This document shows, piece by piece, positions 1 through 6,065 of a stretch of 34,898 bases of DNA. The DNA lies in assembly GCA_018716285.1 (NCBI GenBank), contig DVKD01000002.1:1-34898 (forward strand), in the 5' to 3' direction. Both the position numbers and the translations under genes were made by a program. The stretch is from Candidatus Merdivicinus faecavium (GTDB lineage Bacteria; Bacillota; Clostridia; Oscillospirales; Ruminococcaceae). Under the pieces are notes generated by a model. That model did not search any database and was not told where the DNA came from. It saw only the letters and a list, made by a program, of their open reading frames with translations. Position 1 is the stretch's first letter; each line of letters starts with the position of its first letter.

Positions 1-87
1 GTTCCCATCCCGAACACAGAAGTTAAGCTCATGGGTGCCGAAAATACTTGGCTGGAGACGGCCCGGGAAGATAGGACGATGCCGGCA
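1..87 (+). rRNA. 5S ribosomal RNA, 3' part (truncated by window edge)
   Basis: The sequence matches the conserved 5S core (CCATCCCGAACACAGAAGTT, then the TACTTGGCTGGAGACGGCCC region). It is nearly identical to the complete 5S copy at about 491-608, with an offset of 521. Two differences are visible: G70 here is A591 there, and G84 here is A605 there. The 5' end lies outside the window, so a 23S and 16S gene may precede it. The 3' end is set by the helix I arm ending in CCGGCA. Confidence 0.95.
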
Positions 88-115
88 CAAAGAGTGAGCC
101 ATAAGCTCAGGGTAT

Positions 116-192
116 GGGCCATTAGCTCAGTTGGTTAGAGCGACCGGCTCATAACCGGTTGGTCCCGGGTTCGAGTCCCTGATGGCCCACCA
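116..192 (+). tRNA. tRNA with anticodon CAU (elongator Met or lysidine-modified Ile2)
   Basis: A complete 77-nt cloverleaf. The 7-bp acceptor stem GGGCCAT pairs with ATGGCCC, followed by A and an encoded CCA. The anticodon loop is CTCATAA, closed by ACCGG/CCGGT, and the T arm contains GGTTCGAGTCC. It is not an initiator tRNA, because the first base pair is G-C rather than a mismatch and the anticodon stem lacks the three consecutive G-C pairs. The CAU anticodon cannot by itself separate elongator Met from Ile2. Confidence 0.93.
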
Positions 193-197
193 TGCAT

Positions 198-273
198 AGG
201 GGTATAGTTCAGCTGGTAGAGCAGCAGTCTCCAAAACTGCGTGTCGGGAGTTCGAATCTCTCTGCCCCTGCCA
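198..273 (+). tRNA. tRNA-Trp (CCA)
   Basis: A 76-nt cloverleaf with acceptor AGGGGTA/TGCCCCT (one T-G pair), anticodon loop CTCCAAA (anticodon CCA), T arm GAGTTCGAATCTC, discriminator G and an encoded CCA end. It lies 5 nt after the CAU tRNA, so the two are surely cotranscribed. Confidence 0.95.
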
Positions 274-305
274 AAGAGAGTCTGTGCATTGTACAGACTC
301 TCTTT
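273..305 (+). terminator. Perfect hairpin in the tRNA spacer
   Basis: The 13-nt arms AAAGAGAGTCTGT (273-285) and ACAGACTCTCTTT (293-305) pair perfectly around a 7-nt loop. No long T run follows, and another tRNA starts 8 nt later. It could be a weak terminator or an RNase processing structure that separates the tRNA pairs. Confidence 0.5.
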
Positions 306-313
306 ATGAAATT

Positions 314-389
314 GCACCTTTAGCTCAGTTGGTAGAGCAACTGACTCTTAATCAGTGGGTCCAGGGTTCGAGTCCCTGAAGGTGCACCA
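314..389 (+). tRNA. tRNA-Lys (CTT)
   Basis: A 76-nt cloverleaf with acceptor GCACCTT/AAGGTGC, D arm AGCTCAGTTGGTAGAGC, anticodon loop ACTCTTAAT region (anticodon CTT), T arm GGTTCGAGTCC and encoded CCA. It follows the spacer hairpin and precedes tRNA-Glu by 4 nt. Confidence 0.95.
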
Positions 390-393
390 TTGC

Positions 394-468
394 GGCCTGT
401 TGGTCAAGCGGTTAAGACGCCGCCCTCTCACGGCGGAAACAGGGGTTCGATTCCCCTACGGGTCACCA
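394..468 (+). tRNA. tRNA-Glu (CTC)
   Basis: A 75-nt cloverleaf with acceptor GGCCTGT/ACGGGTC (two G-T pairs), anticodon stem CCGCC/GGCGG around the loop CTCTCAC (anticodon CTC), T arm GGGGTTCGATTCCCC and encoded CCA. The second 5S gene begins only about 22 nt downstream. Confidence 0.94.
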
Positions 469-490
469 TCCCTTTTGGGAAAAACATGAT

Positions 491-608
491 TGCCGGTGTT
501 GATGACGATGAGGATCCACCTGTTCCCATCCCGAACACAGAAGTTAAGCTCATGGGTGCCGAAAATACTTGGCTGGAGACGGCCCGGGAAAATAGGACGA
601 TGCCAGCA
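491..608 (+). rRNA. 5S ribosomal RNA, complete second copy
   Basis: A complete 5S gene of about 118 nt. It has helix I 5' arm TGCCGG near 491-496, the conserved CCATCCCGAACACAGAAGTT core, and the GGCTGGAGACGGCCCGGG segment. A605 in the 3' arm makes a C-A mismatch with C494 in helix I. The other 5S copy has G at the equivalent site, which would restore the pair. It is preceded directly by tRNA-Glu, with no 16S or 23S between the two 5S copies. The exact ends are accurate to a few bases. Confidence 0.93.
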
Positions 609-609
609 C

Positions 610-649
610 AAACAAAATCCTCTCTCCGCGCGGAGAGAGGATTTTGTTT
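610..649. terminator. Bidirectional rho-independent terminator
   Basis: A perfect 40-nt inverted repeat centred between 629 and 630, with core CCTCTCTCCGCGCGGAGAGAGG. It is flanked by AAAA on the left and TTTTGTTTT on the right. It ends the rRNA/tRNA transcript on the plus strand and the minus-strand operon whose last stop codon is at 663. Confidence 0.92.
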
Positions 650-662
650 TGCTCTTTCTTTT

Positions 663-1148
663 TCATTTGGCTTGAACCAGCTCGATCGCGGCCTTGCCGG
701 TCATATGCTCGACGGTGATTTCCACCATGCAGGTGCGGGAAAAGGACTTTTCAATCTCGATCATGCGCCCCTCCAGGTCGCCCGGTGCATATCGCTCGGC
801 CAGCTTTTCGAGAGCCGCCAATTTTTCCTCGTGATCCTCCAAAATCCGTGCCCGGCCGAAGAGAATGACGCTCCGAAAATAGGTGGTATAGGCGGCTGGC
901 ACGACCTGATCCTGGTCAACCACACAGAAGGAAACCCGGCTGTCCCGCCGGATCGCGTCCAGCTTGTGGCCGGACAGCGCGCAGTGGAACCAGAGTTTTC
1001 CATCTTCATAGACGTAGCTCAGCGGCACGGCATATGGATATCCGCCGTCGCCGGAGACGGCCAGAACGCCGGAGGCCGCGCGGCGGAGGATTTCCTCGCA
1101 CTCCGCTCTTGAAAGCTGCTGCTTATTGCGCCGCATTTCCCGAAACAC
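663..1148 (-). CDS. Pyridoxamine 5'-phosphate oxidase-like, FMN-binding family protein (NimA/HugZ-like fold)
   Basis: This 161-aa protein has the split-barrel flavin-binding pattern of the PNPOx-like superfamily. It has an N-terminal helix, then GVLAVSGDGGYPYAVPLSYV, then KLWFHCALSGHKLDAI, where the phosphate of FMN normally binds. Family members bind FMN, F420 or haem; some (Nim) reduce nitroimidazoles, but most have no known substrate, so I assign no reaction. The start is GTG at 1148, downstream of a strong AGGAGG; ATG at 1136 is a weaker alternative. It is the last gene of the five-gene minus-strand operon, 15 nt after the DUF2185 gene, and its stop lies just before the shared terminator. 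Confidence 0.85.
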   Translation of the reverse strand: MFREMRRNKQQLSRAECEEILRRAASGVLAVSGDGGYPYAVPLSYVYEDGKLWFHCALSGHKLDAIRRDSRVSFCVVDQDQVVPAAYTTYFRSVILFGRARILEDHEEKLAALEKLAERYAPGDLEGRMIEIEKSFSRTCMVEITVEHMTGKAAIELVQAK

Positions 1149-1163
1149 GGGGATCCCCTCCTT

Positions 1164-1535
1164 TTATGTATTCTGCCGCATCCATTCCTCGTCTAGGACA
1201 AACCTGCCGGTCTTTGGGTCGCGGTAATAGGCGCTCCCGACCGCGCTGTCCAGCAGCGGGATAATCTCCCGGTCGTAGTTTGCGATAGTGTTGAGGCAGT
1301 ATACGCCGCTGTTATCGGGGTCGTCGAGGTACTCGTCCGATTCATCCCCGGCGAAAAAACGCCAGCCGGTGTCGGGAAGCCCGTCGCTCGGCTGCTCCCG
1401 GTAAAAAAATCCGACCCGGCAGCCGTCAACCGTGATCCGGTCGGTCGCGATGCAGCCCATCCTGGTCTTCAAAAGGGGGCGGATATCCCCCGCCCCCAGC
1501 AGGTACTCTTTTTTCTTCTTTTTCTTAAAAAACAT
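1164..1535 (-). CDS. DUF2185 (Imm33-like) immunity-type protein
   Basis: A 123-aa soluble protein. After a lysine-rich N-terminus (KKKKKKEY) it shows the DUF2185 signature: GCIATDRIT, VGFFYREQP, DTGWRFFAGDESDEYLDDP, then NTIANYDREIIPLL and GSAYYRD. The domain is listed among putative polymorphic-toxin immunity proteins and is also common as a stand-alone housekeeping-like protein. No toxin is encoded beside it, so an immunity role is only a family association. The RBS GGAGGAGA lies just upstream of ATG 1535. It sits between the Dabb and PNPOx-like genes with 15-nt gaps, so the genes are cotranscribed. Confidence 0.8.
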   Translation of the reverse strand: MFFKKKKKKEYLLGAGDIRPLLKTRMGCIATDRITVDGCRVGFFYREQPSDGLPDTGWRFFAGDESDEYLDDPDNSGVYCLNTIANYDREIIPLLDSAVGSAYYRDPKTGRFVLDEEWMRQNT

Positions 1536-1550
1536 GGGATCTCCTCCGTG

Positions 1551-1847
1551 TCAGCCGATCTCTCCGTCAAAGGCGACCCGCTCGGTCATGGAACGGTGGA
1601 CGAGCGCCTGCACTTCCTTGTGCAGCGGGTGGTCCCGGTAGACGGCCAGCGCCGCCGCGTCGGTCAGCTCGCTGTAAAGGCAGAGATCCATCCCGCCGGG
1701 CATCCCGACCATGACCTCCGCCCTGAGCAGCCCGTCGATCTTCCCGACCAGGCCCTCCAGCCCTGCCTTGATGGCGGCGGCGTTTTCGGCCTTGGCGCCG
1801 TCCTCGGTTTTGTCCTTCAGCTTCCACATGACGATGTGACGAATCAT
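1551..1847 (-). CDS. Dabb (stress-responsive A/B barrel) family protein
   Basis: A 98-aa protein beginning MIRHIVMWKLKD. It has a central GMDLCLYSEL segment and YRDHPLHKEVQALVH near the C-terminus, which is the typical Dabb (ferredoxin-like dimeric alpha/beta barrel) layout at the usual length of about 100 aa. Family members include stress-induced plant proteins and olivetolic acid cyclase, but most bacterial versions are uncharacterised. RBS AAGGAGG lies 6 nt before ATG 1847. It follows galU by 12 nt in the same operon. Confidence 0.85.
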   Translation of the reverse strand: MIRHIVMWKLKDKTEDGAKAENAAAIKAGLEGLVGKIDGLLRAEVMVGMPGGMDLCLYSELTDAAALAVYRDHPLHKEVQALVHRSMTERVAFDGEIG

Positions 1848-1859
1848 TTTCCTTCCTCC

Positions 1860-2729
1860 TTACAGCGTTTTCGCGATTTCACGCAGGTATGCCCGGAAGG
1901 CCTCCCCGGTCTCCGGATGGCCGAGCCCGACCTCGACGATTGCCTCGAGGATGCCGAGCTTGCTGCCCATATCGTACCGCCGGCCCTCAAAATCGACCCC
2001 GATCATGCCCTCCTCGCGGGCGAGGGTCTTCATCGCGTCGGTGAGCTGCAGTTCCCCGCCGTATCCGTAGGGGGTGTTCTCGAGGATCTCAAAGATCCGC
2101 GCGGGCAGGATGCAGCGCCCCAGGATGGAGAAGAGGGAGAAGACCTGGTCGGGCTTGGGCTTTTCGATCATGTCGGTGATTTTGTACTGACGGTCGGCGA
2201 GGGGCTCGACCTTCATCGAGGAATATTTCTGGATCTGCTCCATCGTGACTTCCTTGATGCCGACGACGCCCAGGCCGTAGCGGTCATAGGCCTCGCAGAG
2301 CTGGCCGCAGACCGGCTTCTCGCCCAGGATGACGTCGTCGCCGTAGAGGACGGCGAAGGGCTCGTCCCCCACAAAGGATTTGGCGCAGAGGATGGCGTGG
2401 CCGAGGCCCTTTGTCTCGTGCTGGCGGGTGTAGGTGATGTTTGCAAGCTTTGTGATGTCGACGATCTGGTTATAGATGTCGGTCTTGCCGGAAGCTAAGA
2501 GCCGCTGCTCCAGCTCGGGCGAGCGGTCAAAGTGGTCCTCGACCGTCGTTTTGCCGCGGCTGGTGATGATGAGGATGTCCTCGATGCCGCTTTTGGCCGC
2601 CTCCTCGACAATATACTGGATGGCAGGCTTGTCGACGATGGAGAGCATCTCCTTGGGCATGGCCTTGGAGGCGGGGAGGACGCGGGTTCCGAGCCCCGCC
2701 GCGGGGATGACGGCTTTTCTGATCTTCAT
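1860..2729 (-). CDS. galU: UTP-glucose-1-phosphate uridylyltransferase
   Basis: GalU makes UDP-glucose from UTP and glucose-1-phosphate in the cytosol, supplying cell-envelope glycans and the Leloir pathway. The 289-aa protein has the usual length. It shows the nucleotidyltransferase loop AAGLGTR (residues 10-16), the catalytic Lys in MPKEML (Lys26), the uridine-site segment FAVLYGDDVI, the KEVTMEQIQKYS region and the late YGGELQLTDAM motif. ATG 2729 is preceded by AAAGGA at a rather long spacing of about 13 nt. The gene lies 29 nt after the RING/zinc-ribbon gene. galT and galK are encoded elsewhere in the window (19847-22147). Confidence 0.96.
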   Translation of the reverse strand: MKIRKAVIPAAGLGTRVLPASKAMPKEMLSIVDKPAIQYIVEEAAKSGIEDILIITSRGKTTVEDHFDRSPELEQRLLASGKTDIYNQIVDITKLANITYTRQHETKGLGHAILCAKSFVGDEPFAVLYGDDVILGEKPVCGQLCEAYDRYGLGVVGIKEVTMEQIQKYSSMKVEPLADRQYKITDMIEKPKPDQVFSLFSILGRCILPARIFEILENTPYGYGGELQLTDAMKTLAREEGMIGVDFEGRRYDMGSKLGILEAIVEVGLGHPETGEAFRAYLREIAKTL

Positions 2730-2758
2730 GGCGTTGTACCGTTCCTTTCCGTTGGAAA

Positions 2759-3760
2759 TTAAAGCAGGTTCATAGTCCTAAGTATCAGCACCGAGCTGAG
2801 GATGGAAAACAGAGTTGTGGCGGCAATGCAGATGATAAGGGCTTTGAGCGAGACGCCGCCCTTTCCGGAGAGCTGGGTGGTGTAGTCCCCGTGTTCATCT
2901 GATTTTGCGCGCAGTTCCCGCACCGAGCGGAAGACATTGCGCTGATAAAGGAGGTTGGTAAAGGCGCCGCAGGCGACCTTCAGCCCCAGGGAAATCACGT
3001 AAAAGACATTGCTGAGATTATAGATGAAGTTCAGCGTTTCGGTGGAAAAGGGGAGCTCGAGCCCCAGCTGGACGCTGAAGGAGCTGTACATGACGATGGT
3101 GTTGGGAAGGGCGAGAAGGACGGACAGGATGGCGAGCAGGATGCCCGGCACCCACATTTTGCGGTAGAGCAGATAGAACGAATCAAAGAAAAAAGCCGCC
3201 CAGTTCCAGGAAACCAGTCTTTCCCGGTTGGCCATCGCCTTGAATTTCGGGAGGAAATAGTGGGTATTCTGCCCCACATAGATTGCAAGATCCTTGAGCG
3301 GCAAATCCTCGATCGACTCATCGGGATTGAGGCCGCCGAATGGGGTGGTGTAGGGGTTATAGGCCATCTGGCGGAAAGGGGGCTGTCCGCGGCCGTCTCC
3401 CCCGAAATTCTGCCAGCCGCCCTGCTGACCCTGCTGGCTCTGCCCCTCCTGTTCCTCCGCCTGGTTTAAGGGGGTGCCGCAGACCTCGCAGAAAAGGCGG
3501 TCAGGGTCGTTGACCGTCCCGCAGCGGCTGCACCGCGCCGAAGCCCGGCTGTCGTAGCGGGTCTCCTCCTCGTGCGGGGCCTTCTGAGGCGGCCGCCAGT
3601 TTTCCCCCTTGCGGTGCAGGTCCTCAAACTGGCATTTGCCCAGCTCCTGGATGCAGCGGCGATGATAGGGCGCGCCGCAGTCGGGGCAGATGAGGATCTC
3701 GTCCGTTTCTTTGAATTCCTGCCCGCAGTGCGGACAGGCAATGCCTTTGTATTGGAACAT
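2759..3760 (-). CDS. RING-like / zinc-ribbon membrane protein with DUF2628 domain
   Basis: This 333-aa protein starts with a prokaryotic RING-like metal site (C9, C12, C25, C28, H33, C36, C43). A CxxC...CxxC zinc ribbon follows (C77, C80, C91, C94), then a Gln/Gly-rich low-complexity linker. The C-terminal half is a DUF2628-type domain (residues about 190-333) with the hallmark LVSWNWAAFFFDSFYLLYR and four hydrophobic segments. The metal sites probably face the cytosol; the function is unknown. I chose ATG 3760 because GGAGG lies 8 nt upstream and the promoter at 3842-3870 would start RNA near 3835. That rules out an in-frame ATG at 3841. It leads the galU operon. Confidence 0.82.
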   Translation of the reverse strand: MFQYKGIACPHCGQEFKETDEILICPDCGAPYHRRCIQELGKCQFEDLHRKGENWRPPQKAPHEEETRYDSRASARCSRCGTVNDPDRLFCEVCGTPLNQAEEQEGQSQQGQQGGWQNFGGDGRGQPPFRQMAYNPYTTPFGGLNPDESIEDLPLKDLAIYVGQNTHYFLPKFKAMANRERLVSWNWAAFFFDSFYLLYRKMWVPGILLAILSVLLALPNTIVMYSSFSVQLGLELPFSTETLNFIYNLSNVFYVISLGLKVACGAFTNLLYQRNVFRSVRELRAKSDEHGDYTTQLSGKGGVSLKALIICIAATTLFSILSSVLILRTMNLL

Positions 3761-3841
3761 AGTATAGACCTCCGCTGTCAAAACTGTCGGATGTTCGTTG
3801 CCGCCCGGCCGCGCGCCGGACAGATCGCTATATACTTCCAT

Positions 3842-3870
3842 ATTATATCATAAGTGTCAAAATATATCAA
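3842..3870 (-). promoter_or_regulatory. Sigma-A promoter of the zinc-ribbon/galU operon
   Basis: Read on the minus strand, TTGATA (3870-3865) and TATAAT (3847-3842) are separated by exactly 17 bp. Transcription would start near 3835, giving a leader of about 75 nt before ATG 3760. It is divergent from the prfB promoter, 31 bp away. Confidence 0.8.
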
Positions 3871-3877
3871 ACAAATC

Positions 3878-3906
3878 TTTACAGATTTCTAAATCTCCGG
3901 TATAAT
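3878..3906 (+). promoter_or_regulatory. Sigma-A promoter of prfB
   Basis: TTTACA (3878-3883), a 17-bp spacer, then TATAAT (3901-3906). The expected start is near 3913. The ribosome binding site GGAGG is at 3946-3950, 6 nt before ATG 3957. Confidence 0.85.
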
Positions 3907-3956
3907 GGAAAAGTACACCTGAATTTATCACGCAAAGTAACCAATGGAGGTATCTT

Positions 3957-5075
3957 ATGCTTCAGATTGAAGAACAAAAACAGGCGCTCCGCGCCGCAGA
4001 GCCCGACCTCAAGGACCTGGCTTCGGCCCTCGGGATCGACGCGCTCCGCAAGGAGATCGCCGAGCTCGACGAGCAGGCCGCCGATCCGGATTTCTGGAAC
4101 GATATGGAGAATTCCCAGAAGGTCTTAAAGCGGTCGGGCAGCCTCAAGGCGACCGTCTCCGCCTATGAGCAGCTCGTCTCCCTCTTTGAGGACGCGCAGA
4201 CTATGATCGAGATGGCGGAAGAGGATGGGGACGAGTCCATGCTTCCCGACATTGACAAGACCCTCAAGGAGTTAAACGCCAAAATCGACGAGCAGCGCCT
4301 CTCCACCCTGCTCTCCGGTGAGTATGACGGCAAGAACGCCATCCTCACCTTCCACGCCGGGGCGGGCGGCACCGAGGCCCAGGACTGGGTCGAGATGCTC
4401 TACCGGATGTATATGCGCTGGGGCGAGCGCCACGAATTCAAAGTGTCGGTCCTCGACTACCTCGAGGGAGAAGAGGCCGGCATCAAGAGCGCTTCCATCA
4501 TGATCGAGGGCTTCAACGCCTACGGTTACCTCAAGAGCGAGGCCGGCGTCCACCGGCTGGTCCGGGTGTCCCCCTTTGACGCCTCCGGCAGACGGCACAC
4601 CTCCTTTGCCTCGGTCGAGGTCATGCCGGAAATCGACGACACCATCGAGGTCGAGATCCGTCCCGAGGACATCCAGGTCGACACCTACCGCTCGAGCGGC
4701 GCGGGCGGCCAGAAGGTCAACAAGACCGACTCAGCCGTGCGCATCACCCACCTGCCCACCGGCATCGTCGTCTCCTGCCAGGTGGAGCGCAGCCAGTACC
4801 AGAACAAGGACGTCGCCATGCGGATGCTCAAATCCAAGCTTATCCAGATCAAGGAGCGGGAGCATCTCGAAAAGATCGAGGACATCCGCGGCGACCAGAA
4901 GGAAATCGCCTGGGGCGCCCAGATCCGCTCCTACGTCTTCATGCCCTACACCCTGGTCAAGGACCACCGCACCGGCTTTGAGATGGGCAATGTAAACGCC
5001 GTCATGGACGGCGACCTCGACGGCTTCATCAACGCCTACCTGAAGGCGCTGGCCCACGGGGAGATCGGGAAATAA
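3957..5075 (+). CDS. prfB: Peptide chain release factor 2 (RF2), single-frame gene
   Basis: RF2 ends translation at UAA and UGA. The 372-aa product shows the RF2-type codon-recognition tripeptide SPF (205-207) and the catalytic GGQ (250-252) in YRSSGAGGQKVNKTDSA. The N-terminal coiled-coil domain and the FWND segment are intact. Most bacterial prfB genes carry an early in-frame UGA read by +1 frameshifting. Here the frame is open from ATG 3957, with a GGAGG 6 nt upstream and no CTTTGA site in the first 30 codons. The programmed frameshift autoregulation is therefore absent. An ANT(6)-like gene follows after 12 nt. Confidence 0.96.
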   Translation: MLQIEEQKQALRAAEPDLKDLASALGIDALRKEIAELDEQAADPDFWNDMENSQKVLKRSGSLKATVSAYEQLVSLFEDAQTMIEMAEEDGDESMLPDIDKTLKELNAKIDEQRLSTLLSGEYDGKNAILTFHAGAGGTEAQDWVEMLYRMYMRWGERHEFKVSVLDYLEGEEAGIKSASIMIEGFNAYGYLKSEAGVHRLVRVSPFDASGRRHTSFASVEVMPEIDDTIEVEIRPEDIQVDTYRSSGAGGQKVNKTDSAVRITHLPTGIVVSCQVERSQYQNKDVAMRMLKSKLIQIKEREHLEKIEDIRGDQKEIAWGAQIRSYVFMPYTLVKDHRTGFEMGNVNAVMDGDLDGFINAYLKALAHGEIGK

Positions 5076-5087
5076 GGAGGGAGCTCC

Positions 5088-5954
5088 ATGCAGGCGAGGA
5101 CAGACGGGGAGATGATGGAACGCATCCTCTCCTTCGCAAAGGAGGATCAGCGGGTCCGGGCGGTGTGGATGAACGGCTCGCGGGCAAACCCCAACGCCCC
5201 GAAGGACCGCTGGCAGGACTTTGACATCGTCTACGCGGTGACCGATATGCCCTCCTTCCTCGAAAGCGACGGCTGGCTCGGCTGTTTCGGCGAGCGGGTG
5301 ATGATGCAGTCGCGGCGGGACCAATTTGACGCCTATGCGGACGGCGCCCCGGATTTTTCGGGCTGGTTTATCTACCTGATGCAGTTTGCGGACGGCACTC
5401 GCATCGACTTGAGCCTCGTGCCGGCGGAAAACGCGGCGCGGGAGGTGCTCGCGGACAAAATGTGCATCCCGCTGCTCGACAAGGACGGTATCCTGCCGGA
5501 GGTCCCGCCCGCCACCGATGAGGATTACCGCGTCCCGCCGCCCTCTGCGCTGGAATTTCACTGCTGTGTAAACGAGTTCCGCTGGATCTGCTGCGGCAAT
5601 GTGGCAAAGAGCGTCGCGCGGGGGGAGCTTTCCACCGCCCAGGAGATGCTTGGCCGCTATCTGCGCAAGGAGCTTTTGCAGATGCTTTCCTGGAAGGCGT
5701 CGGTCCTGCACGGGCCGGTCAACCCCGGCAAGTACGGCAAATTCCTGCCCCGCTTCCTTCCAAAGGAGGACTGGGCGGAATTCCTCAGCACCTACGCCGG
5801 CGGGGATTTTACCGCCTTCCGATCGGCCCTTTCCGCGGCCTGGCGGCTCTTTTCCCGGGTCTCCGGGGAGGTGGCGGCGGCGCTTTCATTCCCGCTCGAC
5901 CGGGAGGAGGAAGCGCGGGTGCTGCGCTATCTTCGGGAAGCCGGCTGTTTGTAA
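5088..5954 (+). CDS. Aminoglycoside 6-adenylyltransferase-like protein (ANT(6)/AadE family)
   Basis: This 288-aa protein aligns along its length with streptomycin 6-adenylyltransferases, usually about 300 aa. It has MNGSRANPNAPKDRWQDFDI, in which GSR (30-32) and D44/D46 form the nucleotidyltransferase metal site. A third acidic residue follows in RIDLSL (D107). CVNEFRW, ELLQMLSWK and the C-terminal FSRVSGEVA segment are family features. It would transfer AMP to streptomycin if it has the classical activity, but chromosomal homologues often have no proven substrate. The RBS GGAGGGAG precedes ATG 5088. The gene shares the prfB transcript, and base composition matches its neighbours, so there is no sign of recent transfer. 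Confidence 0.8.
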   Translation: MQARTDGEMMERILSFAKEDQRVRAVWMNGSRANPNAPKDRWQDFDIVYAVTDMPSFLESDGWLGCFGERVMMQSRRDQFDAYADGAPDFSGWFIYLMQFADGTRIDLSLVPAENAAREVLADKMCIPLLDKDGILPEVPPATDEDYRVPPPSALEFHCCVNEFRWICCGNVAKSVARGELSTAQEMLGRYLRKELLQMLSWKASVLHGPVNPGKYGKFLPRFLPKEDWAEFLSTYAGGDFTAFRSALSAAWRLFSRVSGEVAAALSFPLDREEEARVLRYLREAGCL

Positions 5955-5971
5955 ACTTTTGTCTTTATCCC

Positions 5972-6000
5972 TTGCGCTTTTTTGTGAGATTCGATATAAT
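5972..6000 (+). promoter_or_regulatory. Sigma-A promoter of the cyclophilin cluster
   Basis: TTGCGC (5972-5977), a 17-bp spacer, then TATAAT (5995-6000). The leader holds a GC-rich hairpin at 6018-6045, in which GCCCC pairs with GGGGC around an inner GGCG/CGCC stem. It lies just before the ribosome binding site. Confidence 0.75.
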
Positions 6001-6065
6001 AAAAGGGATTGAATAAAGCCCCGCGGCGCTGCGCCGGAAAGGGGCGAGAAAGGTTTGATGAATTG

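Noticed and set aside
390-1112. A plus-strand open frame running through tRNA-Glu, 5S and the terminator.
   Set aside because: It crosses structural RNA genes and is antisense to the PNPOx-like gene.
1137-1165. GGGGATCCCC palindrome between the ribosome binding site and the start of the PNPOx-like gene.
   Set aside because: A 10-bp palindrome leaves no room for a hairpin loop of useful stability; likely chance.
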